DNA from: Betaproteobacteria bacterium
GTDB lineage: Bacteria; Pseudomonadota; Gammaproteobacteria; Burkholderiales; SG8-41
Direction: 5' to 3'
Length of the DNA: 9,800 nucleotides
Assembly: GCA_021414185.1 (NCBI GenBank)
Contig: JAIOOZ010000347.1
Coordinates: 1 to 9,800, forward strand
Shown here piece after piece: positions 1 through 6,213 of the stretch. Position numbers and translations under genes: made by a program. Numbering within the stretch: position 1 is the stretch's first letter; the number at the start of each line of letters is the position of its first letter. Under the pieces are notes generated by a model. That model was not told where the DNA came from, did no database searches, and saw nothing but the letters and a program-made list of their open reading frames with translations.

Positions 1-1
1 G

Positions 2-835
2 CCGCGCGCCATGCCGCGCTCCGGTTTCAACACCGCTGACGGTCCCTACGAACTGCGCAAGCTGGCGCGGCTCAACCTGCTGTGGGGCTGCGACGTGATC
101 AAGACCTGCGCCTCGGGCGGCGGCGGCACCGACAAGGAAGAACCGGACATCCGCAACATGACGCAGGAAGAGCTCGACGCGATCTGCGACGAAGCCCACG
201 CCTTCCACAAGATCGCGGCGGTGCATTGCTTCACCACGACCGCGCAGCGCATGGCGATCAAGGCCGGCGCCGACACCATAGAGCACATGGTGTTTTCGGA
301 CGATGACACCATCGGCATGATCAAGGAAGCCGGCATTCCCGTGACGCCGACGCTCGCTCACCGCACCGATCATGCGATCCAGTTGCGCCGCGAACTCGGC
401 ACCGCCGAATTCGTGCTGACCAAATTAAAGAAACTGCAGCCGCACTGCTACACGACGTTTCAGAAAATGTACAAGGCCGGCATCAAGATCGCGATGGGTA
501 CCGACATGGGCTTCGAGCCGCATTTCGGCACCAACTCGTGGGAACTCGAAGTCTACGTCGCGCTCGGCATGACGCCTATGCACGCGATTCAGACCGCGAC
601 CAAGAACGCCGCCGAAGCCATCCACCTGGGCCGCGACTTGGGCACCCTCGAAGCCGGCAAGTATGCGGACATCGTCGCCGTCAATGGCGACCCCATCGCC
701 GACATCCGCATCCTGCAGGAAAAGAAAGCCATCCACATGGTGCTGAAGGAAGGCAAGGTCTACGCCGACCGCCGTCCCGGCAAAAGCAAGAACGTGGTGC
801 CGGCCGAGAGCTGGAAGAAAATCGATTACTTATAA
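2..835 (+). CDS. Amidohydrolase, imidazolonepropionase-like, 5' truncated by window edge
   Basis: This is the C-terminal part of a metal-dependent amidohydrolase with a TIM-barrel fold. The frame is open to the left edge, so the ATG at 11 is probably internal. Counting from that Met, the sequence starts in the stretch ADGPYELRKLAR that precedes the metal-bridging lysine in this family. K31 in VIKTCASGG is the likely carboxylated bridging lysine. H72 (AAVHC) and H92 (IEHM) are likely metal ligands, and D165 in MGTDMG is the likely catalytic Asp at the end of strand 8. The tail GRDLGTLEAGKYADIVAV is the typical return to the small beta-sandwich domain. The N-terminal HxH metal motif, perhaps 120 to 170 residues upstream, lies outside the window. 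Family members hydrolyse cyclic amides, Xaa-Pro dipeptides or N-acyl amino acids; the substrate here cannot be read from sequence. A cupin gene follows after 17 bases, suggesting an operon. The family call is firm, the reaction is not. Confidence 0.9.
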   Translation, partial: PRAMPRSGFNTADGPYELRKLARLNLLWGCDVIKTCASGGGGTDKEEPDIRNMTQEELDAICDEAHAFHKIAAVHCFTTTAQRMAIKAGADTIEHMVFSDDDTIGMIKEAGIPVTPTLAHRTDHAIQLRRELGTAEFVLTKLKKLQPHCYTTFQKMYKAGIKIAMGTDMGFEPHFGTNSWELEVYVALGMTPMHAIQTATKNAAEAIHLGRDLGTLEAGKYADIVAVNGDPIADIRILQEKKAIHMVLKEGKVYADRRPGKSKNVVPAESWKKIDYL

Positions 836-852
836 GAAACGGACCAACAAAC

Positions 853-1323
853 ATGGCAACACCGAAAACCAAGACCGCCGGCGCGCTCAGGGCCGGCAAC
901 GGTAAATATCATTTCGACGTCGCGAAAGTGAAGAAGGTCGCAGCCGGCACCGGTTACTCGACTTCGCACGGCGGAGTTGTCGAAGGCGCGCGCATGTTGT
1001 TCGGCTACATCCACAAGCCGCGCGGCACCGGCTCACGCATGCACAGCCACCCGAACGAGCAATTCAACTACGTGGTCAAGGGTACGCTCAAAGGCTCGGT
1101 CAACGGCAAGCGCGTGCTGGCCCCCGCCGGAACCCTGATCTACATTCCCGCCAACGCGCCGCACACGCTGGTGTCCACCCCCAAGGAAGATGTCATTTTC
1201 CTGGCGCTGAAAGACTTGTCGCATGGCATCATCGGCAAAGCGGTTGACGGCACCATGGCGGGCGCGCACTACGAACCGGGATTCGGGCCCAAAACCGCCC
1301 GCAAGCGCGCCGCAAAAAAATAA
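853..1323 (+). CDS. Small single-domain cupin protein
   Basis: The product is a 156-residue beta-barrel cupin. Motif 1 is GTGSRMHSHPNEQFNYVVKG, with H64, H66 and E69 as likely metal ligands. Motif 2 is around residues 93-104 (GTLIYIPANAPH), with H104 as the fourth ligand. All four canonical ligands are therefore present, so a bound metal is likely. There is no signal peptide, so it is probably cytoplasmic; the C-terminus is basic (KTARKRAAKK). The frame runs open further upstream, but that part lies inside the amidohydrolase gene and reads as Arg-rich shadow sequence. The ATG at 853, just after the amidohydrolase stop, is therefore chosen, although its ribosome binding site is weak. It should be co-transcribed with the amidohydrolase. 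Small cupins of this kind may be isomerases, dioxygenases, ligand sensors or proteins of unknown role. The core resembles the N-terminal domain of the double cupin at 4158-5003. Fold certain, function unknown. Confidence 0.88.
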   Translation: MATPKTKTAGALRAGNGKYHFDVAKVKKVAAGTGYSTSHGGVVEGARMLFGYIHKPRGTGSRMHSHPNEQFNYVVKGTLKGSVNGKRVLAPAGTLIYIPANAPHTLVSTPKEDVIFLALKDLSHGIIGKAVDGTMAGAHYEPGFGPKTARKRAAKK

Positions 1324-1327
1324 CCCG

Positions 1328-1376
1328 GCGCCGCAATCACGGTACCGCGCCCGATGCGGCGCAACGCATTTTTTTT
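1328..1376 (+). terminator. Putative intrinsic terminator or attenuator after the cupin gene
   Basis: A perfect 8-base stem, GCGCCGCA at 1328-1335 and TGCGGCGC at 1355-1362, encloses a 19-base loop. Eight T residues follow at 1369-1376. A second, mutually exclusive small hairpin, ATGCG at 1354-1358 with CGCAT at 1365-1369, abuts the T run directly. The spacing of six bases between the long stem and the T run is not ideal, so termination strength is uncertain. It would end the amidohydrolase-cupin transcript. The next start codon lies only six bases beyond the T run, so an attenuator-like role is also possible. Confidence 0.5.
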
Positions 1377-1382
1377 GAAGCG

Positions 1383-2003
1383 ATGACGCGGATGCCTTTC
1401 AGCTGGAGACTGGCGGCAGTGATTGCGCTCGGCGCGCTCGCGGCCGGCAACGCGTGCGCACAACGCCGGCCTATCGCCGTCTCCGACACCACGGCACCGT
1501 ACGAAACCAGTTGGGTCACGGTGGCGCCGCCGCGCGGAAGCTGGTGGTATGTATTTGAAAGGTCGAGCAGCATCGCCACGTTCGCCAAAAACCTGAGCTC
1601 CAAACAGCATTCTTTCCGCGCCGTCGCGTGGAGCAGAAACATCGCCGGTTGCTGCAGGGACAGCCGGGAATTGCTCGGCTATGTGCGCAAGGAAATGGCG
1701 GATTCCCGCACCATGGGCAGGTTTCGTTATAAGTCACAGGAAGCCGAAGCCGTGACCTGGGACGACATGGCATGCGTGCAGACCCGCGTCGTTGCCGAAG
1801 ACCACGGCGTCGTTTCCGCGCCCGGCGAGTCATTCACCTTTTTCCAGAAAGCCATTACCTGCGCGCAACCCGGAGCGACGGGGGCCGTCATCGAAGTGAG
1901 TTATTCAGAGCGCGGCGGCCTGCCGGAGGGCACGCCTGAACTCGCCGCGGAAGGCGAAGCTTTTTTGAAAGGCCTGAAGCAGCGCCGGGAGCCCGCCAAA
2001 TAA
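1383..2003 (+). CDS. Small exported protein of unknown function
   Basis: The product has 206 residues and belongs to no family I recognise. A clear Sec-type signal peptide covers about residues 1-26: basic start, hydrophobic core AAVIALGALAAG, and likely cleavage after ACA before Gln27. The Cys at 25 is not in a lipobox, so a lipoprotein is unlikely. The mature part of about 180 residues has four cysteines (90, 91, 131, 160), which could form disulfides in the periplasm. It is rich in aromatic and charged residues, with no transmembrane segment and no obvious catalytic motif. A second ATG at 1392 would also leave a complete signal peptide; neither start has a good ribosome binding site. The gene stands between a possible terminator and a 124-base gap and may be monocistronic. 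The coding call rests on the signal peptide and the long open frame. Confidence 0.75.
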   Translation: MTRMPFSWRLAAVIALGALAAGNACAQRRPIAVSDTTAPYETSWVTVAPPRGSWWYVFERSSSIATFAKNLSSKQHSFRAVAWSRNIAGCCRDSRELLGYVRKEMADSRTMGRFRYKSQEAEAVTWDDMACVQTRVVAEDHGVVSAPGESFTFFQKAITCAQPGATGAVIEVSYSERGGLPEGTPELAAEGEAFLKGLKQRREPAK

Positions 2004-2127
2004 TATGGGCGCGGGCCCGGATCCGGCAATTCCGATTCACCGTTTCTTTACCAGCCGGAGATAAGTCTGTTAGCGTGGGCAACACGTCGTCCACCCCAAG
2101 GTAACTTGATCAGTTTAAGGAGTTTGC
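2004..2127 (+). promoter_or_regulatory. Intergenic leader of the nitronate monooxygenase gene, with ribosome binding site
   Basis: This 124-base gap has no coding potential on the plus strand. It ends in a strong ribosome binding site, TAAGGAG at 2116-2122, five bases before the ATG at 2128; this fixes the start of the next gene. A 10-base palindrome CCGGATCCGG lies at 2017-2026 just after the upstream stop. It is not followed by a T run, so I do not call it a terminator. A promoter is expected here because the gene upstream looks like a separate unit, but I cannot point to convincing -35 and -10 boxes. Confidence 0.45.
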
Positions 2128-3093
2128 ATGCCCCTCGCCCCTCAAATCCGCAGCCGTTTGCGCATTCCCGTGCTCAGCGCCCCCATGTTCATTGTCTCCG
2201 GGCCCGATCTGGTGATCGAGCAATGCAAGGCCGGCGTGATCGGCTCGTTCCCTGCGCTCAACGCGCGTCCCCAGGAAGAGCTCGACAAATGGCTCACGCG
2301 CATCGAGACCGAGCTCGCGCAATACCAACGCGAGCATCCCGACAAGAAAGTCGCGCCGTACGCGGTCAACCTGATCATGAACAAAGCCAACAAGCGGCTC
2401 GACGCCGATCTTGAAGTCGTCCTCAGCCACAAAGTGCCCATCGTCATCACGTCGCTCTCCGCGCCCACCGCGCTGGTGCCGCGCGTGCATGAATACGGCG
2501 GCATCGTGTTTCACGATGTCATCAAGGTGCGGCACGCGGAAAAAGCGCTGGAAGCGGGCGTCGATGGCCTGATCGCGGTATGCGGCGGCGCCGGCGGGCA
2601 TGCGGGCAGCCTCAATCCCTTCGCGCTGGTCAATGAATTGCGCCGCATCCACCAAGGCCCGCTGGTGCTCGCGGGCGCCATCACCAACGGCGCGGGCATC
2701 CTCGCGGCGGAGGCAATGGGATGCGACCTCGCTTACCTGGGCACACGCTTCATTGCGTCCAAAGAATCGATGGCGGTGGAACGCTACAAGCAAATGATCG
2801 TCGATTCCGACTCGGGCGACATTGTCTACACGCCGCTGTTTTCAGGCGTGCACGGCAGCTATCTTGCAGGCAGCATACGCAATGCGGGGCTGGACCCCGC
2901 CAACCTGCCGGCCAATGAAGCGCCGGGACAGTATCGCAATCGCGAAGAACGTCCCAAAACCTGGACGGAAATCTGGGGCGCGGGCCAGGGCGTGGGAAAT
3001 ATCGACGACATACCGACCGTCGCGACGCTGGTGGATCGCCTAGAAGTGGAATATCTCGCAGCGCGCCGGCGCATCACCGACAGCGCGAAATAA
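2128..3093 (+). CDS. Nitronate monooxygenase family flavoprotein (2-nitropropane dioxygenase-like)
   Basis: This 321-residue protein fits a cytoplasmic FMN-dependent TIM-barrel enzyme of the nitronate monooxygenase family, which oxidises alkyl nitronates such as propionate 3-nitronate. Evidence: the N-terminal IPVLSAPMF segment typical of the family; the glycine-rich GGAGGHAG phosphate-binding loop at residues 153-160, whose H158 matches the usual catalytic His; the NGAG segment near 187-190; and GTRF at 205-208 followed by SKES at 211-214, the second FMN phosphate site. The length is close to bacterial class I enzymes. The start is set by TAAGGAG five bases upstream. It converges on the minus-strand operon with 30 bases between the stops. 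Related FMN proteins such as FabK enoyl-ACP reductases share this fold, but the HAG loop and the lack of lipid genes favour nitronate monooxygenase. It may protect against nitro compounds or serve catabolism. Confidence 0.88.
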   Translation: MPLAPQIRSRLRIPVLSAPMFIVSGPDLVIEQCKAGVIGSFPALNARPQEELDKWLTRIETELAQYQREHPDKKVAPYAVNLIMNKANKRLDADLEVVLSHKVPIVITSLSAPTALVPRVHEYGGIVFHDVIKVRHAEKALEAGVDGLIAVCGGAGGHAGSLNPFALVNELRRIHQGPLVLAGAITNGAGILAAEAMGCDLAYLGTRFIASKESMAVERYKQMIVDSDSGDIVYTPLFSGVHGSYLAGSIRNAGLDPANLPANEAPGQYRNREERPKTWTEIWGAGQGVGNIDDIPTVATLVDRLEVEYLAARRRITDSAK

Positions 3094-3103
3094 CCTGCGA
3101 GAT

Positions 3104-3120
3104 GGCGCGGCCGTCGCGCC
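3104..3120. terminator. Possible bidirectional hairpin between convergent genes
   Basis: A perfect 6-base GC-only stem, GGCGCG at 3104-3109 and CGCGCC at 3115-3120, with a 5-base loop fills the 30-base gap between the convergent stops at 3093 and 3124. On the plus strand a run of five T follows at 3131-3135, within the last codons of the minus-strand gene. No T run follows on the minus strand. The position suits a shared terminator, but such short GC stems arise often by chance in GC-rich DNA. Confidence 0.3.
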
Positions 3121-3123
3121 GCG

Positions 3124-4107
3124 TCAGGGCTTTTTCACCAGGCCCAGGTAGGTCATCACGCCTTTAAGTTCTTCATACTGCTCGGCCATGAACTTGCGCG
3201 AATCGTCTGCGTTGCGATAACTCGCGTCCCACTGGTTCTGTTCGGCGTAATTGCGAAAGTCCTCGCTCGCGGTCAGCCGGCGAAACACGCTGTCCCAGAA
3301 CGCCACCTGCTCTGTCGTGATGCCTCTGGCGCCTATGATGCCGCGCCAGTTTTCGAACACGCCCTTGTAGCCCTGCTCAGGCCACGTCGGCGCCACCGCC
3401 AGCGCGCCCGTCATGCGCTTGGCCGAGGTGACCGCGATGGCGCGCAATTTGCCGCTGGCGACATGCGGCGCGACATTCACCGTGCCGGCGGAAACCACGT
3501 CGACGTGTCCGCCAAGCAGCGCAGTCACCGCCTCGGCGGAAGAATTGAACGCCACCAGCTTGACCTTGGTCATGTCCACACTGGCGGACGCGAGCGGCAA
3601 GCCGAATGAAATATGGTGGGTACCGCCGGTCGCGCTGCTGATCGCCAGGCTCAGAGACCCCGGCGCCTTGCGCAGCGCCTCGATGACGTCCTTGCCCGTC
3701 TTCAGCGGCGAATCGGCACGCACCGCAAACGCGATGTATTCGGTGAGCAGTACCGCGAGCGGCGTGAAGTCGGTGTAAGTCTGCGGAATATGCCCGTTGA
3801 TGTGGCTGGCCAGCAGCGTCGATGAAGTCACCGCCAGAAAATGCGGGTCGTTCGGACGCTGCGCAAGATAGTTGTAAGCCACTGCGTGCCCGCCGCCGGC
3901 GCGGTTCGAGATGGTGCTCGAAACCGGCAACAGCTTGAGATCGCCCCAGATGCGTGTGACAGTGCGCCCGGTGGTGTCGAGCGAACCGCCGGCAGTCGCC
4001 GGGACGATGACTTCGACATTGCGCTGCGGGCTCCAGCCCTGCGCGGCGGCCGCACCCGCGAACGACGCACTGACTACGGCAAGAGCAACGAGCTTCGCTT
4101 TCATCAT
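3124..4107 (-). CDS. Bug/TctC-type periplasmic solute-binding protein (divergent member)
   Basis: The product (327 residues) is a periplasmic binding protein of the Bug family, homologous to TctC of tripartite tricarboxylate transporters, which bind carboxylates and related small organic molecules. It has a signal peptide (MMKAKLVALAVVSASFAGAAA, cleavage likely before Gln-Gly-Trp). The mature start RNVEVIVPATAGGSLDTTGR matches the family's first ligand-binding loop, and SNRAGGGHAVAYNYLAQ matches the second. The usual proline and phenylalanine in the first loop (VPFAPGG) are changed here, and the protein looks more diverged than its partner at 5044-6051. A GTG at 4110 and ATGs at 4107 and 4104 compete as starts; AGGAG at 4116-4120 lies eight bases before 4107, which is therefore preferred. 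It is the last gene of a three-gene minus-strand operon, 50 bases after the double cupin. No TctA or TctB genes are nearby. Ligand unknown. Confidence 0.88.
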   Translation of the reverse strand: MMKAKLVALAVVSASFAGAAAAQGWSPQRNVEVIVPATAGGSLDTTGRTVTRIWGDLKLLPVSSTISNRAGGGHAVAYNYLAQRPNDPHFLAVTSSTLLASHINGHIPQTYTDFTPLAVLLTEYIAFAVRADSPLKTGKDVIEALRKAPGSLSLAISSATGGTHHISFGLPLASASVDMTKVKLVAFNSSAEAVTALLGGHVDVVSAGTVNVAPHVASGKLRAIAVTSAKRMTGALAVAPTWPEQGYKGVFENWRGIIGARGITTEQVAFWDSVFRRLTASEDFRNYAEQNQWDASYRNADDSRKFMAEQYEELKGVMTYLGLVKKP

Positions 4108-4135
4108 CACGCCTTCTCCTGCGCAATTACCTGCA

Positions 4136-4152
4136 CGCGGCCGGCGGCCGCG
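4136..4152 (-). other. Intercistronic GC-rich hairpin between cupin and second Bug gene
   Basis: A perfect 7-base inverted repeat, CGCGGCC at 4136-4142 and GGCCGCG at 4146-4152, with a three-base spacer, lies just after the double-cupin stop (4158) and ahead of the ribosome binding site of the Bug gene. There is no T run after it on the minus strand, so it is unlikely to be a strong terminator. It could stabilise the upstream mRNA part or lower the expression of the last gene. This is inference; only the repeat itself is seen. Confidence 0.4.
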
Positions 4153-4157
4153 CCGGT

Positions 4158-5003
4158 TTAGTTCGCCTTCATATTGATGCGCGCCTGTTCGGCCTGCTCG
4201 GGCGTCATCGAATCGATCAGGTTCTCGAGGTACGGCGTCGAGCGCACGCTGACGTAACGCGCGAACGGCGACTTCACTTCGAGCCGGTAATTGTCGCCGC
4301 GCTCAGCCTGCAGGATATCGCCCGCCTTCAGCGATTTTTTCTCGCTGTTGCACTGCGCGCTCAGTTCACCGTGCAAAACGTAAAAGAATGTTTCATGCGC
4401 CGCCTTGGTTTCGGCTTCGTCCTGCCCGGCCCGCGCTTCGAAATAACTGAACGCCAGGCGCTCGCCCTCGATGCGGTCCGCGCGCCGCGCCGACACCGGC
4501 GGCGCATCGAACGTGTCGATGACCGGGTAATAGCAAACATTGATGCCTTCGATCACGGCCTGCGACTGCCCCTCGGCTTTCTGGTGCTTGTCGCGGTCGC
4601 CGACGTTGTATTTTTTATTCACCTCTGTCACTGTCATCGCCTTGTCCGGCACCGCCTCGTCTTCAGCCAGCCCGACGACCGTCCACGTCTTGTCTTTCAT
4701 GTAGAGGTAAGAGCAGTCGCCGTCTTCGGTTGCCCGCATCGAATGGCGCGCGTATGCCGGCGCGTGCACGAAAGTACCAACGGGCGCGATGCGGCGGTCC
4801 TTGCCGACGATCGCGTTCAACTTGCCGCGCACCGGGAAAATCAACAGCTCGTTCGGGTGGTAGTGCAGCTCCGAACCGGTACCGGCAATCTTGTGCACGA
4901 GGCAGAAGTAGAGATACTTGCCTTCGATCACCGGCCCGCGCGCGCTCGACAAATGCGGCGTGAGGAAATTACTTTCGATGTTCTCAAAACGATGAAACGC
5001 CAT
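4158..5003 (-). CDS. Double-cupin (bicupin) protein
   Basis: The product has 281 residues and two cupin domains. The N-terminal domain has the metal-binding set H47, H49, E52 in GTGSELHYHPNE and H87 in APAYARH, so it should bind a metal. The C-terminal domain keeps AAHETFFYVLHGEL (H203, E204), but the first His of the HxH pair is replaced by Ala and the position of the fourth ligand reads as DNYR, so this site is degenerate and probably structural. No signal peptide is present. The frame is open back to 5150, which would overlap the upstream Bug gene; ATG 5003 is chosen because AAAGGAG at 5012-5018 sits eight bases upstream. It is the middle gene of a minus-strand operon, 40 bases after one Bug gene and 50 bases before another. 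Bicupins include gentisate-type dioxygenases, oxalate decarboxylases and auxiliary proteins; the motif pattern does not decide. The N-domain resembles the cupin at 853-1323. Confidence 0.88.
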   Translation of the reverse strand: MAFHRFENIESNFLTPHLSSARGPVIEGKYLYFCLVHKIAGTGSELHYHPNELLIFPVRGKLNAIVGKDRRIAPVGTFVHAPAYARHSMRATEDGDCSYLYMKDKTWTVVGLAEDEAVPDKAMTVTEVNKKYNVGDRDKHQKAEGQSQAVIEGINVCYYPVIDTFDAPPVSARRADRIEGERLAFSYFEARAGQDEAETKAAHETFFYVLHGELSAQCNSEKKSLKAGDILQAERGDNYRLEVKSPFARYVSVRSTPYLENLIDSMTPEQAEQARINMKAN

Positions 5004-5011
5004 GCCGCGCT

Positions 5012-5018
5012 CTCCTTT
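5012..5018 (-). promoter_or_regulatory. Ribosome binding site that fixes the double-cupin start
   Basis: AAAGGAG on the minus strand, eight bases before the ATG at 5003. It lies in the 40-base gap after the upstream Bug gene and rules in favour of the short form of the double cupin over the 49-residue longer form. Confidence 0.75.
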
Positions 5019-5043
5019 CTGTGCAATGCAACTGGTTGTCGCG

Positions 5044-6051
5044 TTATTCGGCGACGACGCCTGCGTCCTTGATGACCTTGGCCCAGCGCTCATTCTCGGC
5101 TTTGACGAATGCGCCGAAGTCCTCCGGCGATTTGCTGACCACGACTTCAACGCCGCCGTCGCTGAGCCGCTTTTTCACGTTGGCGTCTGCCATCACCTTC
5201 ATGACGACCGTATAGAGCTTTTTGACGACGTCGCGCGGCGCGCCTTTCGGCACGAATACGCCCTGCCACGAGCCGACCGTCATGGTCGGGAAACCGGACT
5301 CCACCATCGTCGGCACGTCGGGCACCGCCGCGATGCGTTTCGGCGCGACCACGCCGAGCGCCCGCAGCCGCCCCTGCTTCACGAACGAGATCGAGGACGA
5401 CAGCGTGACGAACATCAGCTGCACCTCATTGCCGAGCAACGCGATCGCCGCCGGGCCCGCGCCACCCTTGTACGGGATATGCGTCATCTTGGTGCCCGTC
5501 GAGCGCATAAAGAACTCCATCTCGAGCTGATTGGCGCTGCCGGTGCCGGGGGAACCGAAGTTGAGCTTGCCCTGGCTCGCCTTGATGTAGTCGATCAGTT
5601 CCTTGACGCTGTTGACCGGCAGCGAAGGGTGCACCACCAGCGAACCGGGCACATCGACCACCTGCGTAATGGCGACGAGATCGTTGACCGGCTTGATCGG
5701 AAACTTCAGGTACAGGCTGGGATTGATCGCCATCGTGCCGATATTGCCGAGCAGCAGCGTGTACCCGTCGGCGTTGGCGCGCCCCGCGACTTCGACGCCG
5801 ATGTTCCCGGCAGCCCCCGCGCGATTGTCGATCACGAGCTGCTGGCCGAGTTCGTCGCTCAATTTCGGCTGCAGGATGCGACCGACAAAATCCGAGGCGC
5901 CGCCCGGCGCAAACGGCACCACCATGCGCACCGGGCGCTGCGGGTAATTGGCCTGCGACCATGCCGGCATTGCGCTCAAACCGGCAACCGATAAGGCCAG
6001 CGCCCAACTTGCGCGCGCAGCCAGGCTCGTTACTGAATTGATAATTTCCAT
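5044..6051 (-). CDS. Bug/TctC-type periplasmic solute-binding protein
   Basis: This 335-residue protein is a canonical Bug (Bordetella uptake gene) family solute-binding protein, related to TctC. A signal peptide covers about the first 33 residues, with hydrophobic core SWALALSVAGLSA and probable cleavage near AWSQ/AN. The mature start YPQRPVRMVVPFAPGGASD is the family signature for the first ligand loop; DNRAGAAGNIGVEVAGRA is the second, and IPYKGGAGPAAIALLG is the conserved mid-protein segment. Known ligands of the family include citrate, other carboxylates, nicotinate and aromatic acids; the one here is unknown. The ATG at 6051 has GAGGAG just upstream. It is the first gene of a three-gene minus-strand operon and is divergent from the LigI-like hydrolase across 162 bases, which suggests shared control. 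Family confidence is high; no membrane transport subunit lies in the window. Confidence 0.93.
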   Translation of the reverse strand: MEIINSVTSLAARASWALALSVAGLSAMPAWSQANYPQRPVRMVVPFAPGGASDFVGRILQPKLSDELGQQLVIDNRAGAAGNIGVEVAGRANADGYTLLLGNIGTMAINPSLYLKFPIKPVNDLVAITQVVDVPGSLVVHPSLPVNSVKELIDYIKASQGKLNFGSPGTGSANQLEMEFFMRSTGTKMTHIPYKGGAGPAAIALLGNEVQLMFVTLSSSISFVKQGRLRALGVVAPKRIAAVPDVPTMVESGFPTMTVGSWQGVFVPKGAPRDVVKKLYTVVMKVMADANVKKRLSDGGVEVVVSKSPEDFGAFVKAENERWAKVIKDAGVVAE

Positions 6052-6213
6052 AATCTCCTCGTCACTTTGCTGCGATCGTCCCTGGGGCGTGCTTGCGGCG
6101 ACGGGCTGCCCGTGCGCGCAGCCCGTCTGCGCGGGCCTTGCTTCTAGCGTAGAGTCTGTGCGGCGCTAACTGCTAAACTGCGGATACCACAACAGACGAG
6201 CCGAGATTAAACC
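6052..6213. promoter_or_regulatory. Divergent intergenic region, presumed promoters of both operons
   Basis: These 162 bases separate the Bug operon (leftward) from the LigI-like hydrolase (rightward), so both promoters should be here. The ribosome binding site of the leftward gene is GAGGAG at 6055-6060. The rightward ATG at 6214 has only a weak purine-rich leader. The most notable element is the perfect inverted repeat at 6100-6127, listed separately. I could not identify convincing sigma-70 boxes on either strand. Confidence 0.55.
6100..6127. repeat. Perfect 10-base inverted repeat, candidate operator or leader hairpin
   Basis: GACGGGCTGC at 6100-6109 is exactly repeated in inverse as GCAGCCCGTC at 6118-6127, with an 8-base spacer. 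The half-site centres are 18 bases apart, close to two helical turns, which suits a dimeric regulator on one DNA face. It lies 48 bases from the leftward start and 86 from the rightward start. In RNA it would form a strong hairpin, but no T run follows on either strand. An operator for a catabolic regulator is the favoured reading; no regulator gene is in the window. Confidence 0.5.

Noticed and set aside
538..852. Upstream extension of the cupin reading frame
   Set aside because: It overlaps the amidohydrolase gene in another frame and reads as Arg/His/Pro-rich shadow sequence; the cupin homology begins after the ATG at 853.
2017..2026. 10-base palindrome CCGGATCCGG as a terminator or operator
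   Set aside because: It has no loop or T run, and short GC palindromes are frequent in this DNA; the evidence is too thin for a separate call.
2110..2793. 227-codon open frame on the minus strand
   Set aside because: It is opposite the nitronate monooxygenase gene, rich in Arg, His and Asp as expected from a GC-rich antisense shadow, and matches no family.
5004..5150. 49-residue N-terminal extension of the double cupin
   Set aside because: It overlaps the end of the upstream Bug gene, has low-complexity Ser/Arg composition, and a strong ribosome binding site supports the start at 5003.
5002..5994. 330-codon open frame on the plus strand
   Set aside because: It lies antisense to the canonical Bug protein gene; the His/Arg/Asp-rich composition marks it as a shadow despite its length.
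6150..6176. Minus-strand TTAGCA with a TACGCT-like -10 as promoter for the Bug operon
   Set aside because: The spacing would be about 19 bases and the -10 match is poor, so it is not better than chance.
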